From Elusimicrobiota bacterium (lineage in GTDB: Bacteria > Elusimicrobiota > Elusimicrobia > JACQPE01), in assembly GCA_016180815.1 (NCBI GenBank), contig JACPAN010000012.1:1-64000 (forward strand): a DNA stretch of 64,000 nucleotides. Reading direction: 5' to 3'. Below are positions 24,675-33,999 of this stretch, in pieces. The notes below the pieces were generated by a model, which was given only the letters and a program-made list of their open reading frames with translations, had not been told where the DNA came from and ran no database searches. Position 1 is the first letter of the stretch, and each line of letters opens with the position of its first letter. The translations under genes were made by a program, and so were the position numbers.

Positions 24675-25214
24675 ATGGAACATCTGTTGATCGTCGGAAC
24701 CCCGGGCGTGGGCAAAACAACGCTGATTCGCGAATGCCTTTTAAAATATCAGGACCGCGCGGGCGGTTTCATGACGATCGAGGTGAGGGATGAAAACGGA
24801 GCCCGGCGGGGTTTTGAAATCATGCGCCTGCCGGACGGCAAGAGGGGCCTTTTTGCGAGCAAGGGCATGGCCTCCGCCGTACGGCTGGATAAATATGGAC
24901 TGGATTTGGCGGTGCTCGAGGAGCTGGGCCTCGGAGCCGTCGCATCAGCCCGCCAAAACCAGGCGATCAAGTTGATCGTCATCGATGAGATCGGCGCCAT
25001 GGAAATTCAAAACGAAAACTTCCGGCGATTGGCGATGGAATGTTTAAGGGATCAAGCCAAGCCGGTTTTGGCAACGATTCGCTCCAAGAGCCGGCCGTTC
25101 ACCGACGATATTAAAAACATTGCCAACCTGCGCTTAATCGAGCTGACCCGCGCCAACTACCCCCAAGTAAAAATTGAGCTTCAAGCTTGGCTCAAAAGAA
25201 TCGTCGGGTCATAG
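24675..25214 (+). CDS. THEP1-like nucleoside-triphosphatase
   Basis: This 179-residue P-loop NTPase has Walker A GTPGVGKTT (residues 8-16) and Walker B KLIVIDEIGAME (about 100-111), the pattern of the THEP1/DUF265 family of nucleotide phosphatases with kinase fold. Biological role is unknown; THEP1 enzymes hydrolyse ATP and GTP in vitro. Its ATG lies inside CCATGG, which also contains an ATG on the opposite strand in the gcvT frame. Its 3' end overlaps the convergent unknown gene by six bases. Confidence 0.85.
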   Translation: MEHLLIVGTPGVGKTTLIRECLLKYQDRAGGFMTIEVRDENGARRGFEIMRLPDGKRGLFASKGMASAVRLDKYGLDLAVLEELGLGAVASARQNQAIKLIVIDEIGAMEIQNENFRRLAMECLRDQAKPVLATIRSKSRPFTDDIKNIANLRLIELTRANYPQVKIELQAWLKRIVGS

Positions 25215-25991
25215 CGTCAGCAGCCAACGGCTTTCGCGTTCGCCGTCGGCCAAGGATTCATAACCTAGGTCGTAGAGCGGCTTGGCTTGAATAATCGACG
25301 TTGCGCCTAAATTTAATTTGGCGCCGGGCGCGCTTTTGATGAGGTCGTTCAGCAAAGCCTTGAAATTGTTGAAAACGTTATAGGCCTTACGCTCCTTCAA
25401 ATAAGCGTAGTTAAGATCCTGGGCATCGAGGCGCAAGCGCCGCGGAGGGTCCTTTAAAAAAATATCCGCGAAATAAAGCTGTTTGGTTTGATGTTCGGTT
25501 TTTTTAACCATGGGGTTTTTGCCGCCGATGTTAATGGGCAGGCCGGTCGTCATCATCAGGCCGATGCTCATCGCCCTCTGGGCGACGGTCGGCCCTTGTT
25601 TGACCTCGGTTGTTTTGGCGGTTATTTCTTCGCAGCCGACGGCGGTGATGAGCGAGAGCGCCGTTGAATCAGCCGTGGCAAATTGGCCCGTTTTCAATAA
25701 AAAACGCCAACCCTTGGAGTCCGGGTCGATTTGAGCAATCGGTTCGGCCACGGGAAGCTGCGCTAACGAAGCCATCGGCACGATCAATCCTTCGAGCCCC
25801 GTGGTTTTAAGTTCTTGGGCGAGTTTTTTGGCCGGCTCTTCTTCCAAATCTTCGCCCACAATGCCCCGGCACTTTTTAGCCAAACGCGCCGCATCGTAGA
25901 GCGGTATGCCTTTAAAGGCGGCGATCGCTTTGGCGATGGCGGGCGGTTGAAAATGTCGGGCATCGGTGAGCAAAACGGCATAATGATCCAT
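25209..25991 (-). CDS. Conserved-looking cytosolic protein of unknown function
   Basis: This 260-residue protein has no signal peptide or membrane helix and I do not recognise the family. The N-terminal part (HYAVLLTDARHFQPPAIAKAIAA, PLYDAARLAKKCRGIVGED, EPAKKLAQELKTTGLEGLIVP) reads like an alpha/beta domain handling paired subunits such as those seen in proteins that take apart repeated signals. A later segment KKTEHQTKQLYFADIFL is followed by RRLRLDAQDLNYAYL. It is convergent with the NTPase and divergent from murC. Codon usage resembles the neighbours, so it is probably a real gene. Confidence 0.65.
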   Translation of the reverse strand: MDHYAVLLTDARHFQPPAIAKAIAAFKGIPLYDAARLAKKCRGIVGEDLEEEPAKKLAQELKTTGLEGLIVPMASLAQLPVAEPIAQIDPDSKGWRFLLKTGQFATADSTALSLITAVGCEEITAKTTEVKQGPTVAQRAMSIGLMMTTGLPINIGGKNPMVKKTEHQTKQLYFADIFLKDPPRRLRLDAQDLNYAYLKERKAYNVFNNFKALLNDLIKSAPGAKLNLGATSIIQAKPLYDLGYESLADGERESRWLLTL

Positions 25992-26080
25992 GAGCGAATC
26001 ATAGGATTTCTCGTCAGTTCATTTGGCGTTTGGCAGATTTGAGTATGGCGATTTTGAACGCTAAATCATAGGATGGGGCT

Positions 26081-27448
26081 GTGACGAAAGCCACCGTCAT
26101 CCACATGATCGGCATCGGCGGCTCGGGCATGAGCGGCCTGGCTTTCCTGCTCAAGAGAATGGGCTTTCGCGTATCGGGTTCGGACCTGAAGGCCACGAGC
26201 ATGATTGAGGAGCTTCGCAAAGCCGGCATTCCCGTGGCCGTCGGCCATCACCGGAGGAATGTTCCCAAAAAGGCGACCATGGTGGTTTATTCCTCGGCCG
26301 TGCCGCTTAAGGACAATTCTGAAATTTTGGAAGCTAGGCGGCGCAATATCGTCATGATGCGCCGGGGCAGCGTGTTGGCTCAATTATCACGATTAAAGCG
26401 GGCGGTCACGGTTTCCGGAACGCACGGCAAGACCACAACTTCGTCCATGATCGGCTGGATTTTAGAGCGCGCGGGATTAAAACCCACAGTGATCGTCGGC
26501 GGCGAGATCAGAAATATTCGCGCCAATGCTTTTTGGGGGAAAGGGGATTTTTTCGTCTTGGAAACCGATGAATCGGACGGCAGTTTTTTAGAGACCACTC
26601 CGTGGATCGCAGTGGCGACCAATGTGGATAACGATCATTTGGAGCATTATGGGTCCATGGCGCGCTTGGAAGCGGCTTTCAGGCAGCATTTGAGCCAGGT
26701 GCCTTTTCACGGCTGGGCCGTTGTTTGCCAGGACGACCCGGTGCTGTCGGAAAAAATTTTGCCGCAGCTGAAATGCCCGACCGTGACTTACGGTCTGAGC
26801 AGGAATTCGGACTGTCAGGGCGTTGACTTGGCCAAACGGGGGTTCGGGTTTTCGTTCGGCGTTTTGTGGCAGGGCAAACGCGTGGCGCGGGTGACGCTGA
26901 AAGTGCCCGGGCGCCACAATGTGTTGAACGCCCTGGCCGCTTCGGCGGCCGCGCATTTGGCCGGGGCTTCGTGGCCGTCCATCGCCATGGCTTTAGGCGA
27001 ATATAAAGGCATTCGCCGCCGCATGGAGGTTGTGGGGCATCATGGGCAAGTCCTTTTTCTTGATGATTACGGCCATCACCCCACGGAAATAGCGGCCACG
27101 CTTAAAGCCGCGCGCGAGTTTTACGCCCGCGGCCGCCTGCTCGTTTGTTTCCAGCCGCATCGCTATTCGCGCACCAAGCAGTTGGCGCGGTTGTTCGGAC
27201 CTGCGCTCAAGGGCGCGGACTTCGTCTGGGTTTGCCCGATTTATTCGGCCAGCGAAAAGCCCATTCCCGGAGTCAGCGAAAAGTTGGTTCTTGATGCTTT
27301 GAGGAAGGCGGGCGTCGCCTGCGCTTCTTATCCCGGCAGGGCGCTTGATTTGAGAAAGGATTTGCGCCACGGCGACACGTTTTTGACCGTGGGCGCCGGC
27401 GATGTTTGGAAAATCGGCGAGGACCTTGCTCGCCGGATGCACGGTTGA
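26081..27448 (+). CDS. murC: UDP-N-acetylmuramate--L-alanine ligase
   Basis: This 455-residue Mur ligase starts at GTG. The N-terminal Rossmann motif IHMIGIGGSGMSGLA (residues 7-21) and VSGSDL identify MurC. The ATP loop is GTHGKTTTS (113-121); DESDGSFL, NVDNDHLEHYG and the C-terminal DDYGHHPTEIAATL motif are intact. It adds L-alanine to UDP-MurNAc. It opens a compact division and wall cluster (murC-murB-ftsQ-ftsA-ftsZ) from which ddl, murG and ftsW are absent in this window. Confidence 0.97.
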   Translation: MTKATVIHMIGIGGSGMSGLAFLLKRMGFRVSGSDLKATSMIEELRKAGIPVAVGHHRRNVPKKATMVVYSSAVPLKDNSEILEARRRNIVMMRRGSVLAQLSRLKRAVTVSGTHGKTTTSSMIGWILERAGLKPTVIVGGEIRNIRANAFWGKGDFFVLETDESDGSFLETTPWIAVATNVDNDHLEHYGSMARLEAAFRQHLSQVPFHGWAVVCQDDPVLSEKILPQLKCPTVTYGLSRNSDCQGVDLAKRGFGFSFGVLWQGKRVARVTLKVPGRHNVLNALAASAAAHLAGASWPSIAMALGEYKGIRRRMEVVGHHGQVLFLDDYGHHPTEIAATLKAAREFYARGRLLVCFQPHRYSRTKQLARLFGPALKGADFVWVCPIYSASEKPIPGVSEKLVLDALRKAGVACASYPGRALDLRKDLRHGDTFLTVGAGDVWKIGEDLARRMHG

Positions 27449-27459
27449 CGCCGTCCATC

Positions 27460-28377
27460 ATGGGCCTCGCCGAGGAACTTAAACGCCTATTGGGCTCGCG
27501 CCTGAAAGCGAATTTCCCTCTGGCTCCGCTGACCACGTTCGGGATCGGCGGCCCGGCGGAATACTTCGCCGAGATCGAGGATAGAAGCGAATTAAAAAAA
27601 GTTGGCCGTTTGGCCAAGGAAAACGGCGCTTCCGTGACGTTATTAGGGTTCGGGTCCAATGTGTTGATTTCGGATCAAGGCCTGAGCGGGTTGGTGATCA
27701 GGCTTTCGGGCGAATTCAAAGACATTGTTTTTGACGACGACGACGGCGCGCGCGCGGGAGCGGCTTGCCGGCTTCAAAAATTCGTCACCGAGCTGGCTGA
27801 GCGCGGCTTCGAAGGCATGGAAGCCATGGTCGGGGTCCCCGGAACAGTGGGCGGCGGGCTCTTCATGAACGCCGGCACGAAGGACGGAGAAATCCGGGAC
27901 CATCTATTGAGCGTCGAGGTCTATGCTCAGGCCGTGGGAGATTTTAAAAATCAAGCGGCTTCATCCGTCGATTTCGGCTATCGCCGCTCTTCGTTTCAGG
28001 GAAGCGGGGATATTATCGTGAGCGCCTTATTTAAGTTCCCGGTTGCAAAATCCAAGGAAGACCTGCTATATAAGATAAGGAACCTTATGGAACGTCGCAA
28101 GGCCACGCAGCCGGTCGACACCAAGAATGTGGGTTCTATTTTTAAAAATCCAACCGGCGATTTTGCGGCAAGGATCATCGAGGCCGCGGGGTTGAAAGGA
28201 AAACGCGTCGGGGGCGCGGTCGTTTCACCGAGGCACGCCAATTTCATCGTCAACGAAGGCGGCGCGCGCGCCGAGGACGTCGCGGCCTTAATGCGGGTGG
28301 TCCGGGAGACGGTTGAGGAAAAATTCGGCGTCCGCCTTGAACCCGAAGTCCGCTTTCTGGGAGAATTCAAAAAGTGA
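27460..28377 (+). CDS. murB: UDP-N-acetylenolpyruvoylglucosamine reductase
   Basis: The start is set at ATG 27460, 12 bases after murC; the longer frame overlaps murC in another phase. About 305 residues. FAD-binding segments are TTFGIGGPAEYFAEI, LLGFGSNVLISD and VGVPGTVGGGLFMNAG. The catalytic region includes YRRSSFQ, QPVDTKNVGSIFKNP and the C-terminal GLEPEVRFLG-like end, typical of type II MurB. It makes UDP-MurNAc with NADPH. Its stop overlaps the ftsQ-like start (GTGA). Confidence 0.96.
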   Translation: MGLAEELKRLLGSRLKANFPLAPLTTFGIGGPAEYFAEIEDRSELKKVGRLAKENGASVTLLGFGSNVLISDQGLSGLVIRLSGEFKDIVFDDDDGARAGAACRLQKFVTELAERGFEGMEAMVGVPGTVGGGLFMNAGTKDGEIRDHLLSVEVYAQAVGDFKNQAASSVDFGYRRSSFQGSGDIIVSALFKFPVAKSKEDLLYKIRNLMERRKATQPVDTKNVGSIFKNPTGDFAARIIEAAGLKGKRVGGAVVSPRHANFIVNEGGARAEDVAALMRVVRETVEEKFGVRLEPEVRFLGEFKK

Positions 28378-29174
28378 AACCGGCGAAATTTCGTTCGCGC
28401 TCAAAATGGAAATACTGGCAATTGCGCCGCCAGCTGGGCCTCGTCAAATGGCTGCTGGTCGCGTTGATGCTGGGCGCGGGCGCGCGCTTGGGCGCCGGGA
28501 AACTTCGCGAGATGGAAATTCTTCCGGTTAAAAGTTTTGAGATCAACCGCGATCAGAACCATGACTTTCAGGCTCCTTGGGAAAAAATTCTGACCGATGA
28601 AGTGATCGGACGCTGGCAGGGCAAAAGCCGCCTGCGCTGCGCCTTGGGCGCCGGAGGGTTGGCCCGGGATCTCGGCCGGAAACATCCGTATTTGAAGGAC
28701 GTGCATGTTCATTGGTGGGAGTTGGTGTTCGGCGGCAACGCCCGTCTTGATTTTGCGTTTCGCATGCCCGTGGCCGCCGCGCGCGTCAGCGGCCGGACCG
28801 TTTGTTTGGATCGAGGCGGCTTCGCGTTCGCCTGTCCGTCGGGATTCGACGCCGGCCGCCTGATCGGCGTGGGGCCGGGTTTGGAAGGCGAAGCGTTGCG
28901 GCGCGCGCTGGCCGCGGCCGAGAGCCTTCACGACGTGCTGCTGCCTGCCGGACAAATTACGGCCATGGATTTGCGGGGACGCGGGCGCGTCCTTTTTCGT
29001 TTGGGGCCTGAGGCAGGCTTGGAATTGGCTTTGGCCGATCTTGAACCGGGCCGACTCGGCGCGATTGCGGCCAAGCTCGGCGTTTTGCTCCGTCATTTTC
29101 AAAATAATGAAGAGAAATTTAAGTATATTGATGGCGGGTTGATTAATGAGGGAAGGGTGATGGTTCATGGGTAA
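28374..29174 (+). CDS. ftsQ: FtsQ-like division protein
   Basis: This 266-residue protein starts at GTG. A basic cytoplasmic N-terminus (KPAKFRSRSKWKYWQLRRQ) precedes one transmembrane helix near residues 24-40; the rest is extracytoplasmic. The segment after the helix (VKSFEINRDQNHDF, LARDLGRKHPYLKDVHVHWW) sits where FtsQ has its POTRA domain. Similarity is weak, so the call rests on topology and on the murB-ftsQ-ftsA-ftsZ order. It overlaps both murB and ftsA. Confidence 0.7.
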   Translation: MKPAKFRSRSKWKYWQLRRQLGLVKWLLVALMLGAGARLGAGKLREMEILPVKSFEINRDQNHDFQAPWEKILTDEVIGRWQGKSRLRCALGAGGLARDLGRKHPYLKDVHVHWWELVFGGNARLDFAFRMPVAAARVSGRTVCLDRGGFAFACPSGFDAGRLIGVGPGLEGEALRRALAAAESLHDVLLPAGQITAMDLRGRGRVLFRLGPEAGLELALADLEPGRLGAIAAKLGVLLRHFQNNEEKFKYIDGGLINEGRVMVHG

Positions 29175-30456
29175 ATCCAACACGCTGTGCGCGCTTGACA
29201 TCGGCAGCTCGAAAATCATGGCCATCCTGGCCAAGCAAGATCCCGCTGAATTAAACATCACGGTTTTAGCCGGCGTCCAAGTCGCTTGCCGCGGCTTGCG
29301 CGGCGGCGTCGTGGTCAATATTCCGGAAACGGCCCGCGCCGTCGCTCAGGCCATTGAAATCTGCGAAGAAAAGGTCAAGGACGCGGATTTGGCGCCGGTC
29401 AACGAAGTGATTCTTGCGGTTCGCGGAAGCCATATTCAAAGTTTCAACAATAAAGGCGCCTTCAATATCGCCCGGACCGACAAGGAAATCACGGCCGCGG
29501 ACGTTGAAAGCGTGCTGGACATCGCCCAGGCCGTGCCCATGTCCCAGGACCGTGAAGTGCTTCATGTGGTGGCGCAGGATTTTTGGGTGGACCGGCAGAA
29601 GGGCGTTCCTAATCCCGTGGGCATGGAAGGCTCCCTTCTTGAGGCGGATGTCCATATTTTAACAGCGACGGCTTCGCATTTGAACAATGTAGCCAAGGCC
29701 GTCGGCCAAGCCGGTTTTCGAGTCAGCCGCATCGTTTACGGGCTTTACGCTTTAGGGGAAGCTGCAGTTACTCAGGAGGAGAAAGAGCAGGGCTGCTTGC
29801 TGCTGGATTTCGGCGGCCAGACGCTGGGCATCGGGGTTTATTCCGAGGGCGCTTTGCGGCATTCCAAGGAAATGTCTTTGGGTTCCGATTCCTTGACGCG
29901 AGATTTAGCTTATGCGCTGCGCACCTCCCTCGTCAATGCGGAGCGCTTGAAAGAGGAGCATGGCGCGTGCCTGACCAGCCTGATTTCTCCGGATGAGGAA
30001 GTCGAGTTTCACGCCATCGACGGGCGGGAGATTCGCCGCGTCAAAAAGAGGACCTTGGTTGAGATCATTCAGCCTCGCATCGAGGAAATTTTCGCCATGG
30101 TGGCGAAGGAGTTGGAGACTTCGGGCTGGCTTGAGGTGATTGTCCCCGGCGGCGCCATTTTGACCGGCGGCGGTTCTCAGATGCGGGGCTTGGTTGAGGC
30201 CAGCATGGAGCTTTTGGGCGTGCCTTCGCGCATCGGTTTGCCGCAATTTCAGGCGGTTACGGTGGCCGGGGAATTGACGGGCAACCCGTCCTTCGCCACG
30301 GCGCTGTCTTTGCTTCAGTTCATCCAGCAGCCGCCTCTTTGGACCGATAAGGCCGGCAGCAGGGGCCGATCGGGAATCGATTTGGGCCTGGGCGCAAAAT
30401 CGCGCAAAGGCTTGACGCGCAAATTCACCAATTTTCTCGAGGAATTATTTTCTTGA
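29167..30456 (+). CDS. ftsA: Cell division protein FtsA
   Basis: This 429-residue actin-like ATPase tethers FtsZ to the membrane. The phosphate-1 loop [14 protein letters not shown] is followed by the 1C SHS2 domain ([19 protein letters not shown]). Phosphate-2 is [14 protein letters not shown] and the adenosine motif is [17 protein letters not shown]. The C-terminal basic amphipathic end [16 protein letters not shown] matches the membrane-targeting helix. It overlaps ftsQ by eight bases and ftsZ by TTGA. Confidence 0.97.
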   Translation: MGKSNTLCALDIGSSKIMAILAKQDPAELNITVLAGVQVACRGLRGGVVVNIPETARAVAQAIEICEEKVKDADLAPVNEVILAVRGSHIQSFNNKGAFNIARTDKEITAADVESVLDIAQAVPMSQDREVLHVVAQDFWVDRQKGVPNPVGMEGSLLEADVHILTATASHLNNVAKAVGQAGFRVSRIVYGLYALGEAAVTQEEKEQGCLLLDFGGQTLGIGVYSEGALRHSKEMSLGSDSLTRDLAYALRTSLVNAERLKEEHGACLTSLISPDEEVEFHAIDGREIRRVKKRTLVEIIQPRIEEIFAMVAKELETSGWLEVIVPGGAILTGGGSQMRGLVEASMELLGVPSRIGLPQFQAVTVAGELTGNPSFATALSLLQFIQQPPLWTDKAGSRGRSGIDLGLGAKSRKGLTRKFTNFLEELFS

Positions 30457-31661
30457 GCCAAGTCCGCATCAAGCTGACCGAAGAGTTTAAAGAGCAGCCC
30501 GCAATCATCAAAGTCATCGGCGTCGGCGGCGCCGGCGGCAACGCGGTCAATCGCATGGTTGAGGCCGGGCTGCGCCACGTCGAATTTATCGCCATCAACA
30601 CGGACGCCCAGGATTTGCGCCGCAATAAGGCGCATGTGAAAATTCAAGTAGGGGAGAAATTAAGCCGCGGCTTGGGCGTGGGCGGCAACCCGCTTCAGGG
30701 CAAAAAGGCGGCGGAGGAATCCATTGAGGCCATCCGCGAGGTGATCGCCGGCGCGGATATGGTGTTTGTCACGGCCGGCATGGGCGGGGGCACGGGCACG
30801 GGCGCCGCGCCTTTGGTGGCTAAAATCGCCAAAGAGCAGGGCTCCTTGACCGTGGGCGTGGTTTCGCGGCCGTTCGAGTATGAGGGCCGGGTCCGGGCCC
30901 AGCAGGCGGACGGAGGCATGAAGGAGATCCGCCAGCATGTGGACACCTTGCTGGTCATTCCCAATGAAAAATTGTTTTTGATTATCGATGAGAAAACGAC
31001 CACGGATCAGGCTTTTCGTATGGCCGACGACGTTTTAAGACAGGCGGTTCAAGCGATCACGGACGTCATCACAACCGCGGGCGAAATCAACGTGGATTTC
31101 GCGGATGTGCGTTCGATTATGACCAGCGCCGGGGAGGCGCTCATGGGCATCGGCGTCTGCGAAGGGCCCAATCGCGCGGTTGAAGCGGCCAAGACAGCCA
31201 TTGACTCGCCGTTGTTGGAGAATGTCATCATCGACGGAGCCCGCGGCGTGCTGGTCAATATCACGGGCAGCCGCAGCGTGCGTTTCGTTGAAATTAAGGA
31301 AGCCATGCGTTTCGTCCATTCCGTGGTGAGCCCGGAAGCGCATGTGTTTTACGGTCAAGCCTTTGACGAGAGTTTGGAGAACCGGATCAAGGTCACGGTG
31401 ATCGCCACGGGATTCCCGCAGAAAAACGGACGTCTCTCGACATTGTCCCGCGCCCATCATCTGGGCGGTTCCAGAAAAGTGCCCGTTTTATCCGAGGAAA
31501 TGCTTCAGCGAAACGGCCCGGGCGCGCGCCCGTCGCGCCATTCGTTCCCCGGGCGCGTCGCAGGGGATGGCGAGATCCCTGCGGAAATCGGCCCGCAGGC
31601 CATGGATGATTTGTTGAAGAAGCCGGCTTACCTGCGCATCACGAGCCGCCGGCTGAAATAA
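30453..31661 (+). CDS. ftsZ: Cell division protein FtsZ
   Basis: This 402-residue tubulin-like GTPase starts at TTG inside the ftsA stop (TTGA). The GTP-binding signature [10 protein letters not shown] lies at residues 111-120, preceded by [16 protein letters not shown]. The T7 synergy loop [11 protein letters not shown] is present. A linker of about 60 residues leads to the C-terminal peptide [18 protein letters not shown], the FtsA-binding tail. It builds the Z ring. The weak TTG start within ftsA suggests FtsZ level is coupled to FtsA translation. Confidence 0.98.
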   Translation: MSQVRIKLTEEFKEQPAIIKVIGVGGAGGNAVNRMVEAGLRHVEFIAINTDAQDLRRNKAHVKIQVGEKLSRGLGVGGNPLQGKKAAEESIEAIREVIAGADMVFVTAGMGGGTGTGAAPLVAKIAKEQGSLTVGVVSRPFEYEGRVRAQQADGGMKEIRQHVDTLLVIPNEKLFLIIDEKTTTDQAFRMADDVLRQAVQAITDVITTAGEINVDFADVRSIMTSAGEALMGIGVCEGPNRAVEAAKTAIDSPLLENVIIDGARGVLVNITGSRSVRFVEIKEAMRFVHSVVSPEAHVFYGQAFDESLENRIKVTVIATGFPQKNGRLSTLSRAHHLGGSRKVPVLSEEMLQRNGPGARPSRHSFPGRVAGDGEIPAEIGPQAMDDLLKKPAYLRITSRRLK

Positions 31662-31673
31662 TCGGGATCAATA

Positions 31674-32750
31674 GTGGCTCTCCTCGACGACCTTCTTAAA
31701 AAAATCGTCGAAAAGAAAGGCAGCGATCTTCATATCAAGTCCGGCCTTTCTCCGCACGTGCGCTTGGACGGCGGCATTGTGCGCTTGGACGGCTTCGCGG
31801 CGATGGATGAAGCCGCCATCAAAAAAGAAATTTATCCCTTGCTGACCGAGCGCAAGCGTGAAACGCTTGAAAAAGAGGGGACGGCTGAATTTTCGATCGA
31901 GCGAAGGGATCTAGGCGCGCGTTTCAGGGGCAGTTTTTATTTGGAGCGCGGCCTGTCGGCGGTCACGTTGAGGATGATCCCGAGCCAGATTCCGCCGTTT
32001 GAGTCCTTGCGATTGCCTCCCTCCGTTCTCAAATTAGCGGAGGAACACCGCGGTTTGATCCTGGTGACGGGTCCCACCGGCTCCGGGAAATCGACGACCT
32101 TGGCCGCCATGATCGATCATGTCAACCGGAACATGGCTGAGCACATCGTCTGCCTTGAAGACCCGATCGAATTCGTCCACACCTCGAAAAAGTCGCTGAT
32201 CAGCCAGAGAGAATTGAGCGAAGATTTCCGCGATTTTCCGGCGGCTCTGCGCTATGCGCTGCGTCAGGACCCGGATATGATCATGATCGGGGAATTGCGG
32301 GATTTGGAAACGGTTCGTTTGGCGCTTCAAGCGGCAGAGACCGGGCATTTGGTGATGTCAACCATGCACACCGTGGACGCGGTGCAGACGGTTTCGCGCA
32401 TCATTGATTTATTCCCGCCCCATGAACAGTCGCAGCTTCGCGTGCGTTTGGCCGAGCTTTTGCGCGGCGCCATCGCTTTGCGGCTCATCCGCAAGAAAGA
32501 GGGGGGGCGCCTGCCCGCGTCCGAGGTTTTGGTGGGCACGGCCTTCGTGCGCAAATTGATCGCCGACAATAAAATCTCGGAGATCCCCAAGGCCGTCGAG
32601 CAGGGCGGCCATTACGGGATGCAAAGTTTCCTGCAGAGCCTGCTCGAGGTCTACAACAACGGCTGGGCGGAGCTTGATGAATGCCGGGCCGCGGCCTCCA
32701 ATCCGGATGATTTCATGACCAGGGTGCGCGGCGTCGTCGCCGGTTCATGA
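31674..32750 (+). CDS. pilT: Type IV pilus retraction ATPase PilT
   Basis: This 358-residue secretion-superfamily ATPase starts at GTG, 12 bases after ftsZ. Walker A is GPTGSGKST (133-141); the Asp-box CLEDPIEFVH, Walker B MIGELRDLETVRLALQAAE and the His-box STMHTVDAV follow. The C-terminal AIRLI-like motif appears as GAIALRLI. It depolymerises type IV pili for twitching motility or DNA uptake. No pilin or other pilus gene is visible, so it is a detached member downstream of the division cluster. Confidence 0.94.
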   Translation: MALLDDLLKKIVEKKGSDLHIKSGLSPHVRLDGGIVRLDGFAAMDEAAIKKEIYPLLTERKRETLEKEGTAEFSIERRDLGARFRGSFYLERGLSAVTLRMIPSQIPPFESLRLPPSVLKLAEEHRGLILVTGPTGSGKSTTLAAMIDHVNRNMAEHIVCLEDPIEFVHTSKKSLISQRELSEDFRDFPAALRYALRQDPDMIMIGELRDLETVRLALQAAETGHLVMSTMHTVDAVQTVSRIIDLFPPHEQSQLRVRLAELLRGAIALRLIRKKEGGRLPASEVLVGTAFVRKLIADNKISEIPKAVEQGGHYGMQSFLQSLLEVYNNGWAELDECRAAASNPDDFMTRVRGVVAGS

Positions 32751-33952
32751 GGCTTCAAGAACTCAACATCATCGCCGGTCAACGCGTTTTGCTGCGCGTC
32801 GACTATAACGTGGCTTTAGACGCCGGCCGCGTGGCCGAACCAAAGAGGATTGACGCCACACTGCCCACGCTTAAATGGCTTTTGGAAAAAAAGGCCTCGG
32901 TCATCATCTGTTCCCACCTGGGCCGCCCCAATGGTTGGGAGCCCAAGTATTCGCTGCGTCCGGTTGTTGATGAGTTGAACCAAATTCTCCGGCGTGAGAA
33001 ATTGCCGGTCACGGCATGCTCGCTTTGGGACAAACCTTACCCGTCGCCTGAGCTTGCCGAGCGGGCGAAAACATTGCAGCCCGGCGAAATTTTGGTTTTG
33101 GAAAATCTTCGGTTTCACGCGGGCGAGGAGAAAAACGACGCTGATCTGGCTCGGGGCCTGGCTCAATTAGGCGAAGTGTTCGTTCAGGAGGCCTTCGGCG
33201 CGCTTCACCGGGCCCATGCGTCGACCGATGCTTTGCCCCGACTGATGGCCAAGCGCGCGTTCGGATTCTTGGTCGCTAAAGAGCTCGACACTTTGGGTGC
33301 TTTGTTGACCAATCCGTCCAAGCCTTTTGTGGTGCTCTTAGGCGGCGTCAAGGTTTCGGATAAAATCGGCGCCATTGAAAATTTGCTCAACCGGGGCGTG
33401 GATAAAATTTTAATCGGCGGAGCTCTGGCGTACACGTTTTTGAAATCTCAGGGGCATGAAGTGGGCAATTCGCCGGTTGAGGAAAAATGGGTGCCTCGGG
33501 TTAAAGAGCTGCTGGCCCGCCAGAACGGCTCCAGCCGCATCGTTTTAAGGAAAGACCATTGGATCGCCCAAGGCCTGGACCGGCCCCAGGGAGCCAAGGT
33601 TACGGAAAATCCCGGCGTTCCCTCAGGCTGGGAGGGTTTGGACGTCGGACCGAAAACGTTGGATGTTTTCAGCCGGGAAATTAATAACGCAAAAACTATT
33701 TTTTGGAACGGGCCGGTGGGCGTCATCGAGGTGCCGCCTTTTGACCGGGGCAGTTCGGCCTTGGCCCGGTTGATCGCCGAGCGCACGAAAGCGGGAGCGT
33801 TGACGGTTTTAGGCGGCGGCGACACCATCCACGCCGTCAGCAAGGCCGGCGTTCCAGAAGGAAGCTTTTCTCATGTGTCCACCGGCGGCGGCGCCACGCT
33901 TGAATTTTTGGAAGGGAAAACCTTGCCCGGCGTCGCGGCCATCGCCGGCTAA
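32747..33952 (+). CDS. pgk: Phosphoglycerate kinase
   Basis: This 401-residue glycolytic enzyme transfers phosphate from 1,3-bisphosphoglycerate to ADP. The N-terminal RVDYNVAL, SHLGRPNGW and VLENLRFHAGEEKND motifs, the hinge KPFVVLLGGVKVSDKIGAIE and the C-terminal GGGDTIHAVSKAG and HVSTGGGATLEFLEGK are complete. Its ATG overlaps the pilT stop by ATGA. The NVAL spelling replaces the usual NVPL, a mild oddity. Confidence 0.97.
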   Translation: MRLQELNIIAGQRVLLRVDYNVALDAGRVAEPKRIDATLPTLKWLLEKKASVIICSHLGRPNGWEPKYSLRPVVDELNQILRREKLPVTACSLWDKPYPSPELAERAKTLQPGEILVLENLRFHAGEEKNDADLARGLAQLGEVFVQEAFGALHRAHASTDALPRLMAKRAFGFLVAKELDTLGALLTNPSKPFVVLLGGVKVSDKIGAIENLLNRGVDKILIGGALAYTFLKSQGHEVGNSPVEEKWVPRVKELLARQNGSSRIVLRKDHWIAQGLDRPQGAKVTENPGVPSGWEGLDVGPKTLDVFSREINNAKTIFWNGPVGVIEVPPFDRGSSALARLIAERTKAGALTVLGGGDTIHAVSKAGVPEGSFSHVSTGGGATLEFLEGKTLPGVAAIAG

Positions 33953-33999
33953 AGCCGCAGTCCTGGCATTCGCGCCGGGACCCTGTTACCCTAAGATGA

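Noticed and set aside
24660-24720. Glycine riboswitch in front of gcvT
   Set aside because: The divergent gene begins within ten bases, leaving no leader in which such an RNA could fold.
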